Below, piece by piece: positions 11,113 through 22,960 of a stretch of 64,000 bases of DNA. The translations under genes were made by a program, and so were the position numbers. The notes below the pieces were generated by a model. The model saw only the letters and a program-made list of their open reading frames with translations. It ran no database searches and was not told where the DNA came from. The stretch's first letter is position 1; the number at the start of each line of letters is the position of its first letter. Source of the DNA: Doryteuthis pealeii (Eukaryota; Mollusca; Cephalopoda; Myopsida; Loliginidae); assembly GCA_023376005.1 (NCBI GenBank), contig CM042138.1:94264656-94328655 (forward strand), given 5' to 3'.

Positions 11113-11817
11113 CACTATGTGATCATCTTTAGTAGAGGGAAGGATACCAACAACAATTAGTGTAATAACCAAAGTGAATCATGCGTGTGCAGACAATTTC
11201 ATCATTTCAAGCAAGCTACAAGTGACTAATAATTCTAAAGCAGACTAAAAATCATCTATCACTTACCATTTCTGTCTGCTCGACGAAAAACCTGAAAATT
11301 TGAAAACAAGTTATTATACTATGACTGATTTGTTTTTAAAGATACTTCAAGTCTGTAGAAAAATTAAGATTCATTATATGAACTATGAAAGGTTTTTTTT
11401 TTCAAAGTAAATTTCTTTAAAGACATTTTTTTTTCTTTTTCATGAAATAGCCAGTTACAAATTTTACATTTCATACAAATATAAATCCTATAGATACAGT
11501 CAACTAATAAGTTTCATTTTGATTTTTTTTTTTTTTTGACTGTTGTCCTCATCTTTATTGTGGTATGTATAAAACCTGAAAATTGAAAACTAGTTTTATT
11601 CTTACTGTAACTGTTTTTTTTTTTGTTTTTTTAGACACTTCAATTAGTAAAAAAATTAAGATTCATTATATGAATTTTTTTAGTTTTTTTTAAAGACACT
11701 TCAATCAGTAAAAAAATTAAGATTCATTATATGAATTTTTTTTAGTTTTTTCAAAGTATATTTCTTTAAAGACATTTTTTCTTTTTCAAGAAATAGCCAG
11801 TTACAAATTTTTGAACT
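11113..11817. repeat. Local AT-rich direct repeats
   Basis: A block with 'aaaattaagattcattatat' appears three times (about 11,360, 11,650 and 11,715), together with 'aatagccagttacaaat' twice. A scrap of Elem-H ('gttgtcctcatctttattg') sits at 11,543. No gene. Confidence 0.65.
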
Positions 11818-12010
11818 AATGCAGAATAGCACACAAGAAATAATGTCATTAGATTACATATAAAAAGCATTAAATCTCACAGAAATACCTGAAACCTTAA
11901 TACGCTAGGGTTAGCATTAGCGTTATGCTACTTTGGGAGTTTCCATAATCTAATGCTATTTATATGTAAAATGCAATTCTAATGATATTATCTCTTGCTA
12001 TTCTGCATTT
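11818..12010. mobile_element. Fold-G fold-back element
   Basis: Left arm 'aatgcagaatagcacacaag' and following about 45 bp recur inverted at the right end ('ctcttgctattctgcatt'), with an internal 'gggttagcattagcg'. The two arms would form a long hairpin. Relatives at 35,476, 35,885 and 37,480. Confidence 0.7.
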
Positions 12011-12277
12011 GTACCCAAATTTTATATTTCATACAAATATAAATCCTATAAATACAATCAACAAATAAGTTTTAATATTTATACCATGAAAGTACTGCAA
12101 ATTTTCACAACACAAAACTGGCTACTTAAGAAAAAAGTTTGTTTTCATCCATATTTGAAATTAAAGTTTTCTTTATAAAAAAGCCATTAACAGGATTTGA
12201 AATTTAAACTCAGTCGCTTCCAACATAACTAAAAAAAAATCAAGCACTATACTAGAACTTATTTTATACATTTTCAA

Positions 12278-12360
12278 AGATGCTGATAGGTACACATCCT
12301 GTGTCCCTGACACATAAAAATCTAAAAGGATGCAGTAAAATCATATCCATGTGTCCCAGC
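12278..12360 (+). repeat. MITE-D truncated copy
   Basis: Left end 'agatgctgataggtacaca' plus about 75 bp of family sequence, then diverges after 'catatccatgtgtccc'. Confidence 0.65.
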
Positions 12361-12755
12361 TATCATCCAGATCCGGGCACAGGTCTTATTGTCTTGAGAG
12401 ACTAACAGATTCCACCACACTTAATAATATATAAATAAATTGATAGCACAAATTTAGATATTATTGATCAAGCATTCCTCCATTATTTCATGACCTAATG
12501 GATTCTTAATATTGTCATAGTGTTATTACATGAGTAAGACATAAGATATAATACTTAATTCAGAGATTATCACTCAAACATACAGACATCAATAACTGTG
12601 TACAGATAATTATATTAGAACATATATGTATTGATACTGATAATTTCAGATATTGGAAAGAATATAGATTAAGTAAAAGAAAAATGGTTATATCACTGGA
12701 ATCAATAAATCTTCAATCTCTCTTTCATCATAAGATAGATATACTAATAATCATG
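12361..12755. other. Unassigned AT-rich
   Basis: No repeats or coding features recognised. Confidence 0.5.
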
Positions 12756-13300
12756 GTTTGGTTTGGTTGGTTGGGTTTTACGGCATGTCAACCCCTTGGG
12801 TTATTTTATGCTGAATATTTCTATTGGTAATTTGGTGTTCAAAAATGTTTAATGCCGACAAAGTTTTTTAAATAATTTCATTTTTAATGGATAATACAAT
12901 TTTGTTTATAAACTCATGTTTTCTATTTAACCCATAGATGGGACCCTAACAGGTACTACCACTCCGGGTCAGAGGGGACCAGGGAGCAATGGTGATGAAG
13001 GGGTGCTCCACATTCCCCAAACCTCCAAAACTGGAACCTCACCATCAGATAGAGTTTAAGGTCATTTCCAGGACATGTAGACCCGCAGCCACCACCTTCT
13101 AGCACCCATATGATAAAAAGGGATTGGGGCTTGCCATAATGGCAATAAGGTTGGGAAAATCATATAGGTGCTAGGGCTTGACGTGGCCAGCCGATTGATC
13201 GGAGGGGGCCTCTCTGACCACCCGTCCAGCCCAAGATAGGGCCAAAGTAGAGTATTGCAAGTAGAGTATTGCAAGTCATGGACTGCTCATCCACCTGGTA
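12756..13300 (-). repeat. Rep-C, fullest copy
   Basis: About 545 bp. On the + strand: tail 'ggtttggttggttgggtttt', 'acggcatgtcaacccc', then 'acccatagatgggaccctaa', 'ggtactaccactccgggtca', 'gggagcaatggtgatgaag', 'gacccgcagccaccacc', 'ggattggggcttgcc', ending near 'gactgctcatccacc'. No credible protein, so probably a SINE-like or 5'-truncated non-autonomous retroelement whose 3' end is the pyrimidine-poor CCAACC tail. Confidence 0.8.
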
Positions 13301-13321
13301 ATAATCATGTTCCTAACACCC

Positions 13322-13510
13322 TAGTTAAAAATGAGACAGCCAGATTTGAACAAGATGAAATGCAAAAATGTAAATCCTGATTATCTAGTGTGGCTTATTC
13401 ACAGAATTCTTATTTCTTATGAATGTTGTCACCTCAGCTAAATAATGAACCATTCCATTTTTATTATAAAGAAATGGAATAAAAAGAGACATGCTACACA
13501 GAAAAATATA
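13322..13510 (-). repeat. Rep-E partial, inverted
   Basis: Reverse-complement match to Rep-E: 'gatgaaatgcaaaaatgtaa', 'cctcagctaaataatg' and 'accattccatttttattat'. Confidence 0.7.
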
Positions 13511-13919
13511 ATAAGAAAGAAAGAGTAAGGGAAGCTGCAGAAGCAACCCAAAATCTATGTGTGAAAGGTGAAGGTGGGTCACACTACAGTAACCAAATGG
13601 TTCAAGAAATTTCTCTCAGATTGCCAGAACCCTGAAAATTCTGAGGTTGTGTTCCAAGTCATAGAGGCAAATCCAGCAAGTAGCACTCAGAGAGTATCAG
13701 GTGAGCTCAGCATCTCATAGTCCAGTGTGATTTGTCACCTTCACAATTACAGTGCTGCAGAATTGTGCTTCACATTACCAAAATATAGCAAAACTTTTGA
13801 CTTGTTTCAGTATAAGTTCAATTTGTATTAATTGAAGATTTGATTTTAACATTTAACTTTCAATTTTTTATGTTTATTTATTGGGATAATTCCTCTGCAT
13901 AATTGTTTATATAATTATA
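13511..13919. other. Unassigned
   Basis: Mixed sequence without recognised repeats or genes. Confidence 0.5.
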
Positions 13920-14586
13920 TCTTCTCTAATAATAAATGCGAATGTCAGTGTGTCACATTTTTTTCAACTTTACTCCTAGAGACCGTAGTCCAACATATAC
14001 CATTTTGGAATTAGTCCTACTGAGAAAATTAAACATATTCTGGGTTGAATCTGGACCCGCAATCCTGAAATTTTGTATTTCCAAGTTTTATTTTTGGCAA
14101 TTTTTTTCTTTTTAGCAAATTTTTTTGTACGATAGGGCGGCTTTAAAGCTAATTTTAAATAATTGCTACAAACTTATAAAACTTATTATTATAAACTATT
14201 ATTATCAATCAATGATGATTATGAAATGAAATCAATATTGGAAGTATTAATAAGAATACTCAATATTCTAATTAGAAGACGAGATGATTTTTATCTGTAG
14301 TTTTTAGTTTTCACTAATTAGCAATTCTTATTATAAACACTTTTAATCGTTGCAATTAAGCTTGATGTTAAGTCACATCCTTTTTATAGAAATTATATTA
14401 TAATTAATTGCAAATAGATAAGAGGAAGTACTGTATTATTAGCATTTAATTGTTATCTCCCTTTGAAAAATTATAAATGCAAACACAGATTCCATACTCA
14501 GTACAAAACCCAATCCAAACGTGTCATGGTGGAAACCCCACTTTCGGTTCCCATCAGCCCCTACTGATCAAGGGGAGCAGCTCTAA
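13920..14586 (+). mobile_element. Possible Helitron, non-autonomous
   Basis: Candidate 5' end A|TC at 13,919-13,921 ('TCTTCTCTAATAATAAATGC', similar to other Helitron starts here). Candidate 3' end: hairpin CCCCT..AGGGG at about 14,559-14,575, then 'agcagct' and CTAA. The base after CTAA is A rather than the usual T, which lowers confidence. Confidence 0.35.
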
Positions 14587-14744
14587 ATGTCGTTAAGTCT
14601 GAAACTAACACACTATTATTTGGAATTATTATGGAAATTTCTTTATTCTTTTAGAATTATTTCGCTATCAAAAATCCTGCTATAATGTGCCATTTTTACT
14701 GTTACAGTATCATATAAATATACAAAAATCAAGTCATTATAATA

Positions 14745-15240
14745 TACAGGGTGATTGTAAAGTATCTCCCGATTTTAAAAATCTGATAATTTATTTCTGA
14801 ATCATTATTTTACAAAAAATGAATATGAGAACACATAACATGTAGTTTTATTTAAAATTCTATATGGGCACCTGCATTCACATCCAGCCTCTCAAGTCGC
14901 TCGGGGAATTGCATCACTGATCTTCCCAGGAACTCTTGTGGAATGATAGAAATAAATTCTTGTAATTGTCCTTCAAGTTTTTGCAAAGACATTGGTTTCG
15001 TAAAGTAGACTTGTTCCTTCAACCAATCCAAAAAGTCGCAGGGTGTTAAATCATGGCTTCTGGACGGTCAACTCAAACGGACCACTTCTACCTATCCATC
15101 TCTCAGGAAAATGGTGATTAAGCACAACAATAGGAAAATGGGGGGGGGCACCATCTTGCATAAAAATCAATTCTTCAATATTCTCCCAAGTACTGACAAC
15201 TTGCCAGATTTTTCCCCATTTATATACCTGATTCAGTAGG
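14745..15240 (-). pseudogene. Decayed DDE (Tc1/mariner-superfamily) transposase
   Basis: The - strand preserves the C-terminal part of a DDE transposase in pieces of different frames. In order, a segment ending MQDGAP (the second catalytic Asp region, about 15,148-15,162), WIGRSGP, then SHDLTPCDFFGWLKEQVYFT (expected family form SPDLTPCDFFLWG) and a C-terminal SLQKLEGQLQEFI..NAGAHIEF stop at 14,852-14,854. A run of nine G at the APP codons and at least one more indel break the frame. The outer end 'tacagggtgattgtaaagta' at 14,745 looks like the terminal repeat. The N-terminal HTH half and the first catalytic Asp are not recognised, so this is a 5'-truncated relic. A second fragment of the same end lies at 54,465-54,684. 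Confidence 0.75.
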
Positions 15241-15475
15241 CAGGTTTACAACATAATTAGAATAAGAAGACATTAATTTTTAGTCCGTTCAAGCTTGACA
15301 GATTTGGGTTTTATGATTTTCTTAAACTTTTGACTAATAGGCACTTGAGGTTCTAGCCATGTTATAACCCAGCCCCTACATATACATACACACACCACAC
15401 ATATATATTTTATAAAAAAGAAAGTCCGCAGCCTTTTTTATAAAATATTTAATTTTCTCCCGTTGGACACATAAC

Positions 15476-15521
<46 letters not shown>

Positions 15522-15552
15522 ACACACACACACAATGTGTATGTATATATAT
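15241..15552. other. Spacer with (TA)n
   Basis: AT-rich with (TA)n at about 15,480-15,517 and a short (CA)n beside it. No gene. Confidence 0.65.
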
Positions 15553-15735
15553 GTCAACCCAAGTTCAAATCCTGGACGAAGCTGTTTGCATTTCACATAG
15601 CGCTAATACACTTGGGAAAATAAAATGGGCTCTTTAACCTTAGTTAAGCAATTAGTCTAGGAAAAAAACTCTGCTTAAGAAATTGACTTTGTGCCACATC
15701 CTGCTTGTGTGGAGGAGTTGTTAAATATGTATATA
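15553..15735 (+). repeat. SINE-B, internally deleted copy
   Basis: Begins 'caagttcaaatcctgg' (B box) and keeps 'ctgtttgcatttcacatagc' and 'gggctctttaacc', but lacks the A box and parts of the body. Confidence 0.65.
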
Positions 15736-16054
15736 TACATACACATATATTCACCTAGGTTTTGATGATGTTAAGTCAAACATATACATACACAGATATA
15801 GTTTCCTTTAACCTTCAACTAAGAAGCCCTTGAGATTCCAACCCCTACATGTACATACACAAATATATTCATCTATACAATTTCCTAAAAGGGATAAATA
15901 TCTTTCGTTATTTTTACATCTTTTGATGCCCTAAGCAGATGTTTGATCCAGCCCTGCATCCATGATGCTGTTTTCTCCCACACATTGACCTTTACAAAAT
16001 GCTGCCCAAAATTACCTTTAAAATGATGTAATGAAAACAACTTATTTTTATACA
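15736..16054. other. Unassigned
   Basis: AT-rich spacer containing short TA/CA phrases. Nothing recognised. Confidence 0.5.
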
Positions 16055-16297
16055 CTAAATCTTCTCCTTTAAAATCTTATTGTCGAGACAAATTTTGAGA
16101 GAGTAAATAGATTTATTGTTTGTATTGATTGGTGACTTCTTGCCATCATCCCACCCACCCTTAATAGTTCTTAATATTATTGAACTAGTATTATCTTTCA
16201 CTATTACTTCTGAACGGCCTTTGTTTTCAAGGAGGTTCATGAATTCTGCTTCTTGTCTTATAGAGTTTAAAACACCTGCTTTCCTCCTCTGCTTAGT
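16055..16297 (-). CDS. Possible terminal exon, unknown gene
   Basis: Open - strand segment between an in-frame TAG at 16,298-16,300 and a TAG stop at 16,055-16,057, about 80 residues. Composition is protein-like: a charged, helix-prone start (TKQRRKAGVLNSIRQEAEF), an MNLLENKGRSE segment, then a hydrophilic GGWDDGKK region and a basic C-terminus. No domain is recognised. An AG acceptor (..GTAG or ..GCAG) lies just upstream, so it could be a last exon or a transposon relic. It is not obviously part of any repeat seen elsewhere in the window. The antisense strand is also open, which weakens the call. Confidence 0.3.
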   Translation of the reverse strand, partial: TKQRRKAGVLNSIRQEAEFMNLLENKGRSEVIVKDNTSSIILRTIKGGWDDGKKSPINTNNKSIYSLKICLDNKILKEKI

Positions 16298-16559
16298 CTA
16301 CTGCTAATCCTCACATAAAGAATTATAAAAACATTTCTTTTCTTCCCACAGAGTTGTTTCTTGTAAAAGTCTTAAGACTCTGAAAATCAATCACTTAAAT
16401 GCACATTTATCACTTTCTTTTGATACTTGAATTGGTCAAAGGTGATTGAAAAGCATTGGATTATCCTTAGCTAACAAAAATCAGTAGGGAACCTTCAATG
16501 ACCTAATGCCACTCTTAGCTGTCAATGTAATGCAGGTTTACAGATAGAATAATTCAACC
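16298..16559. other. Unassigned
   Basis: No feature recognised. Confidence 0.5.
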
Positions 16560-17300
16560 AGTTCAAGTATGAAAGAGAAAAGAGAAAAGAAAAAAAGAAA
16601 AGAGAATGAAGAAAAGAAAAGAGAAAGAAAACAAGAAAAGAGAATGAAAACAAGAAAAGAGAATGAAGAAAAGAAAAGAGAAAAGAGAATGAAGAAAAGA
16701 GAAGAAGAAGAGAATGAAGAAAGAGAATGAAGAGAAAAGAAAAGAGAAAAAGAGAAGAAGAAAAGAGAAAAAGAGAAAGAAGAAAGGAAAAAGAGAAAGA
16801 AGAAAAGAGAAAAGAGAAAAAGAGAAAAGAGAGAAAAAGAAAGAGAAAGAAGAAAAAGAGAAAAGAGAAAGAGAAAGAAGAAAAGAGAAAGAAGAAGAGA
16901 AAAGAGAAAGAAAAAAGAGAAAGAGAAAGAGAAAGAGAGAAGAAAGAAAAGAGAAAGAAAGAAGAAAGAAGAGAAGAAGAAAAGAGAAAGAAGAAAAGAA
17001 GAAAAGAGAAGAAGAGAAAGAAGAAAAAGAAGAAAAGAGAAAGAGAAAAAGAGAAAGAAAGAAAGAGAAGAAGAGAAAGAAGAGAAGAGAAAAGAAAAGA
17101 GAAGAGAAAGAAGAAAAGCGAAAGAAAAGAGAAAAAGAGAAAAGAAAAGAAAGAAAGAAAAAGAAAAGAGAAAGAAAAAGAAAAAAAAGAAAAAAGAAAA
17201 AGAAGAAAAGAGAAAAGAAAAAGAAGAAAGAAAAAGAAAAGAAAAAGAAGAAAAGAAAAGAAAGAAAAGAAGAAAGAGAAAAGGAAGAAAAAGAAATGAA
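16560..17300. repeat. Purine tract, (GAAA)n/(GAAAA)n/(GAGAA)n
   Basis: About 740 bp in which nearly every + strand base is A or G, composed of shifting GAAA, GAAAA and GAGAA units. It yields long false Lys/Glu/Arg frames on + and Phe/Ser/Leu frames on -. These are not genes. Confidence 0.95.
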
Positions 17301-17716
17301 TATTTAAATTTTATTCTCTTCGTGTGCAGACACCACATTATTTATAAATGATGTGAAAATTACTCAAGTCCAAACCAAATAAATTTCCAATTTTCCCAAG
17401 ACTTTTGGAAAAAAGAAAGAAAAGCCATTTGATGTTTTCTTTTGTTATAAAATAAATACAAGATATTATGAAATGAACTAATCAAATAGAATAATCATTT
17501 CATATAAATACATAGAATGACTAGAATAGACTAATAATATATTTGGGAACTAATATTTTCAAAAGTACAAATATATAACACTTAAAAGAAATAATGGGTG
17601 TGTATATTCTTATATTAAAACACGAAAACAATACAGAAAAATAAATTGACATATTTAGCAATAAGAATAGCATCATCAAAAATTATTCCATACATGTCCT
17701 TGATCGCAACGTCTTG
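17301..17716. other. AT-rich spacer
   Basis: No repeat or gene recognised. Confidence 0.5.
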
Positions 17717-18072
17717 TTAGGCGACTGCCACTCCTTCATTCATTGTCCGTTTGTGAGCTCGTTCATGACTTTTCAATCCTGCCAAAGTGTTGCATAACTT
17801 AGAACATATCTGGCACACATAACGATCGGTGTTGACCGAGTCGACAGGTGTTGTATACTCATCACTGTGAACTTTCATGTGAAGCTTGAGACCACCAGCT
17901 GTTCGGAACACTTTTGTGCAGCATGAACATAAAAAGTCCTCATGTTGGGGATCATGATGGGAATCAGAGTGTGGCATGGTAGAGACAACAATTGCAGTTG
18001 GGTAGATCTCATGTGATTGACCAAGCCTGCCTTTGACAACAGGGCCCGGTCACACTCCTCACAAATCCACAA
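17717..18072 (-). pseudogene. Broken C2H2 zinc-finger frame, likely LINE-derived
   Basis: Two complete fingers lie in one frame (17,717-17,977): CSCC-x12-H-x3-H (FRTAGGLKLHMKVH) and CQIC-x12-H-x3-H (CNTLAGLKSHERAH). A third, CEEC..ALLSKAGLVNHMRS (18,067-18,005), is in a different frame and loses its last His through a frameshift, and a TAG lies just upstream of it. The finger style (AGL(K/V)xHxR(A/S)H) resembles the C-terminal finger arrays of non-LTR retrotransposon proteins, so a transposon relic is preferred over a host transcription factor. That family assignment is from general knowledge, not a search. Confidence 0.65.
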
Positions 18073-18590
18073 TACATTATTCTATGTACTAGACATGAGA
18101 CTTTGATGAGTTGTGGTGCACCTGAGCACTGTACACAATAAATTTCATTATTTTTTATATATATATATATATATATAAAGTGAATGGTATCAAGTGTTTT
18201 CATGATAGCATTCAATCAAAATTGAGAACTCAAAGATTTTGTGTATATATATTTACATATATAGAGTATCATAAATGAATAAATATATGAATACCTTCAT
18301 CAGAAATAAATTTATTTTGACACTTGTGCCTCTTCAAGTCTGATTTTCAAATGAATAATTATTATATATCAGGTCTAGTTTATATGACTTTTCCATCTTT
18401 TTAAAATTGCGGGTGTACGCGTGTCCTTGAGCAGGCACTTTTAACAAACGCTGAAAGGAATTTGAAATAAAAAAAATCAGTGAGATGGAAAGATCATACC
18501 AAATCATCCTGATCTATACTCATTATCCATTTGAAAATGAAACTTGAAGAGGCAAAAGTACTGAAATAAGTTTATTTCTGATGAACTAAG

Positions 18591-18679
<89 letters not shown>

Positions 18680-19379
18680 AAGTTTGTAGAAAAAAACAAC
18701 AAGATGTTAAAAGTTTTGCTGACAGAAATTTGTTTCGACCAAAAGAGGTCTTTATCAAAGCAACATTGTAAACGGAAAGATGAAATAAATATATCATTAA
18801 TCACGAGGCACAGAACGCTCTCGATCAGTATCAGAATTTTCAAAAAATTTTTAAAAATGCGTATTTTATGTTAAAAATAAAATAAATTTTATTTTTAAAA
18901 ATTATAAGCATTTTTATCATTAAATAATATAATTATAATATTATATATATATTGGAGTAAATATGGAAAAAAAATTCAACAATATTTTCTTTTTCTTTTC
19001 TCTTCCCCTTTTACTTCTACTTTTCTCATCTTTTAATCTATGGTGTCTCTAAGAAATACGTCACATAATTTAGACATCGCCACGTATACCAATCATGTCT
19101 TGCTTTTCATCTTCGCATGTAACAATTACATCTTGACTTTCAAAATGAACGCTGGTCAAAATACAGTTATGAGCCTTTTCTCTATATACATTTCTCAATC
19201 CCCGTCATTTTAAAAATATATCCATCACTGTTCAGACAACAATTGTTTTCCTTCCTAATGTATTGTCCCAATGAAGGTTTAATATAATCCAAACATTTTT
19301 TTTTTTTTTAAATCGACTTCACTATCATGAACAAATTTTTTTTTTTTTTTTGGGGGGGGATACTTTGTTTTTCTATTTT

Positions 19380-19441
<62 letters not shown>

Positions 19442-19849
19442 TCAATACAGCCAGTTAAGAAACAGAGAAACAAAAACAAACAGAAAAGTTATAATTAGAT
19501 TAAATATGTGTGTGTGTGTGTGTGTGTCTGTGAAAGAGAGAGAGGAGGGGTAGATACAAGTTTTTAAAAAAACTCTGAAGCTTCAAATGAAGAACATTTT
19601 TATACAACTATTTCAAGGACTACACCCTAAGGTGACCCTGACCACATTGTCAGTGATGTAATTCCCAAGATCCTAAGGCGTTTCGGGTCTTTCAACATCA
19701 TACACCTTCACCTAGTTGACCCAACTAGTGTTGATCAGCCACCAGCTTGTGGTCAGAGAATATCTCAGCAGCAAATAACCATATTGCGAAGCAGCACCAG
19801 CGGAACATCCAATCAAATGCAACTCTGGGCTATAAGTAAAAGTAAGTAA
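18073..19849. other. Microsatellite-rich interval
   Basis: (TA)n at about 18,155-18,177, (TA)n(TG)n at about 18,594-18,676, (AT)n at about 19,382-19,438 and (TG)n at 19,507-19,527. AT-rich between. The peptides from these arrays are artefacts. Confidence 0.8.
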
Positions 19850-20075
19850 AGTCATTGGGGTGGCCTAAAGTCAGACAGCGAGGGAGTCTATCCTCTTTTC
19901 ACTAGTGCTAGACCAAGGAGATTGTTTGGGTGTCTGAGGCAGAGTGCCACTCCTACCATCAGCTCCTCACTTTACCGCACATATCGATGTGCCTTTCATA
20001 CGCCCAGTTTGCGAGGGCCGGATTCGAACCAGGAACATCAAGGTTCCCAGCCGGACACTCCTAGCTATACCTCTC
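19850..20075 (-). repeat. SINE-A copy
   Basis: Reverse complement of the SINE-A body ('ggtggcctaaagtcagaca', 'gggagtctatcctcttttca') followed by the head with B box ('ggattcgaacc'). Confidence 0.8.
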
Positions 20076-21029
20076 CCATATTGTATAGAAAAACTTCAAT
20101 ACTCTATGTTACTCATTTGAATATTATTATTAATTGGACATTTTTAAGAAACATTTTCATTTATTTATTAAGTTTTATTGCCAAATTTTATTTAAGCCAA
20201 TTTTTTTTTTTTTTTTTTTTTGTCCTCCAATTCTGGAGTAACATTCAGCCATTTTAAAAATGTATATAAAATCTTTAAAATGTTTTGGCTGCTTCAATAT
20301 ATTGATTGTTGCTTCACAAGTTGTTTATCACATAGGCCATTTATAAAGATAAATCAAAATCCATATCAACATTCAATATCTTTGCTTATTAGTTTTAACC
20401 TTCAGGACTAGAACATTTTTAGCAATGCCAAAATCCATTTGCCAGATTTTGAAAACAGTAAACAAATAGAAATAAAAATAATGTTATGTTTGAGTTTGTG
20501 GCTTCCTTTTTTTTCTTTTTTTTTTTTTTTTTAATAAAAATAATCTAATCTCTTGAGTGTTGTGTTACAAAATCACAATTGGCCAGAAGGGTTCAATTTA
20601 GATAATCATCTAATGATAATAAAATTGATGAAAAAATCAATAAAAGAAAAAATTATTGTCTGAATTTCCGAGAAGACAAATTCATCATTATTCAACAGGT
20701 CGATTCAAACAAGTATCCTCATCTTGATTGTTGTTATAATCACAACATTTCGGCCATTATGTCCTCCAGCCTTTTTCAAAATTCAAAGTTTCAATAGAAG
20801 AGATAAGCAACATTAAAGAAAAACTAACTAGGAAGAATTAATTGATACAATGTGGGATTATCTGTAGGTATAAAATGTATGCCAAATTGCCACTCCTATT
20901 TATGAACTTTCCCAACATCAGCAGCAGCAGCAGGCACTTCTGGTAAAAATTGGCCAATGAGAAATGTATACAGAACGCATTGAAGATCATCGTCAGCTGT
21001 CCTCGAATTGATAATTGGATTTTCTGCCA
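20076..21029. other. AT-rich spacer with Elem-H scrap
   Basis: Poly-T runs at about 20,202-20,220 and 20,517-20,532. At about 20,715-20,785 'cacaacatttcggcc' and 'gtcctccagcc' match Elem-H. No gene. Confidence 0.55.
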
Positions 21030-21215
21030 GAAGAATATCTACTGATACTACACTCTTTCCATGACTAGGATTCCAAGGAGTATCTATTGATGGATACTAC
21101 ACTCTCTTCAACCAAGGAACACTACAAACTAAGATTACAAGTAATAGCTACTGATACTACACTCTTTTCAACTAAGGAACACTATAAGACTAGGATTACA
21201 AGAATTAAGCACCTG
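21030..21215. repeat. Tandem repeat, about 65-bp unit, 3 copies
   Basis: Three units of 'ctactgatactacactctt' followed by 'ccaaggaacactac' and 'gactaggattacaag', diverged by small changes. Confidence 0.75.
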
Positions 21216-21769
21216 AACCCAAACTCAATACCAACTTGGATTTACCAAAATAACTAAACACCTAAAATGGTGACCAAAATCTTAACATCTTCTAAGCATA
21301 GACAATGAAGTGTGACTAATAATCTGCCTCTATAGAATGAATAAGTGTTCCATTTGAAATTCCCAGAATGTTACCAACAGACAAAATGGTGACTACAATA
21401 ACAACCAAGATGAGGACACAAGACTGAACATATGCATTTACACTTTTTTTTTTTTTTTTTTTAGATATTTTTTGGGGCAAAATATTTATAGACGGCACAA
21501 TACATGTTAAATATACAATGCTGCCTTTTGGGGAATGGATTTGATTATAAAAATGGACTGAATACAGTCACACACAAGGTTTTACTGTGAATAGTGACAC
21601 CACTATTGGTGACTGATGCAGACAATATTACCATTGTTATTCCCATAAATATGCCATTATATCCAAGAACTTTAACAAAAGCAAATACATAAATCAGTAA
21701 GGCATTCACCAAAACACTATCTGCCTCACTTGAATGACAGAATTCAGGTTAAACCAAGGATCTAGATTA

Positions 21770-21832
<63 letters not shown>

Positions 21833-22262
21833 CTTCAACTTGAGTTCCAATCAAAACTTACCAATAATCATAATCTCGATCTATAGAAAGAGGATTAGAT
21901 GTAAAGAAATAAAATCTACATGACAAGTTTCCTCATTCAGATATTTTCAAAAGCAAAAATATTCATTTTTTTCTCCTTTTTCTTACTTTTCATTGCATAT
22001 CCCTCGTGATTCAACCAAGAAACAAGAATAAAAGATACAATGAAATTCTGCAGTGATTATGGCTTTTATTCTTTTAATATTATTTTTAGCAGAAATAATT
22101 TATTCCTTTTTGTATAAATTAAGAAACATTTTTTTTTTAACTTCCCAAAACCTGCTTAAATCTTCAAACATCTATTTCAAAAAGTTATTTCAAATTGATG
22201 TTTCTATAACCATCATTATAGCCAACAAAGAGAGATCGCTATTATGAGCTGCACTATTATGG
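21216..22262. other. AT-rich spacer
   Basis: Contains (TA)n at about 21,774-21,827. No gene recognised. Confidence 0.55.
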
Positions 22263-22490
22263 CTTGTTTTTTTGTTTAATGACATATCAACTTTCATGGG
22301 TTATTTAATGCCAAAGTTAGCCTTTTAAAACAGTAAGGATACTATTTAACCCATAGATGGTGATGAGGGGGCTTCATAGCTTTCCCAAAGGCATTAGTTT
22401 GAAAATGAATATAATAGCATAACTTAAGTTTGAATTTGCACATTCCAGCAAGTTAGCCATTACACCATGAGTACTCCATCACTATTATCA
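22263..22490 (-). repeat. Rep-C, decayed copy
   Basis: 'atgacatatcaact', 'gggttatttaatgcc' and 'aacccatagatggtgatgag' keep the family order with deletions. Confidence 0.6.
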
Positions 22491-22649
22491 TCTACAAGGG
22501 TCAAGCACTATTATAGTCTACAAGGATTGATCACTATTATCAAAGTAATGATAGCTTAAAACCCATATAAATGATATAAGTGAGATCACAACTTTATCAA
22601 TGACAACGTATACAGACCAACTGGTTTTAGATTTCAATATCACACATCC

Positions 22650-22960
22650 AGAGATGCTGAAAGGTATGCATCCTCCATCCTTGACACACAAAATTCTAAA
22701 AGGACGTATAAAAATCATATCCATGCATCCCAGTGTTTTTTTTTCTTCACCCACCATTTCCAGCTAACTGTAAATATATGTCCATATTTTCTTGGAAACA
22801 AATTACACTGTATGGGTACAAGGTATGTGTTAGACAAAAACTCTACAATTTATTAAGAAAGTTTAGTTGGGACCCATCAAATTTCCCGGGGACTCATTCA
22901 AATCAAATACATGTGTCCTAGGACACACTAAATTAAAAAGCTATCAGCATCACTGTACAT
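22650..22960 (+). mobile_element. MITE-D copy
   Basis: Left 'agagatgctgaaagg', core 'aaaatcatatccatgcatcc', right 'aaaaagctatcagcatcact'. Matches 10,768-11,112 along its length. Confidence 0.7.

Noticed and set aside
16538..17338. 266-residue Phe/Ser/Leu frame and 190-197-residue Lys/Glu/Arg frames
   Set aside because: Generated by the GAAA-type purine tract; no domain, no splice or start context.
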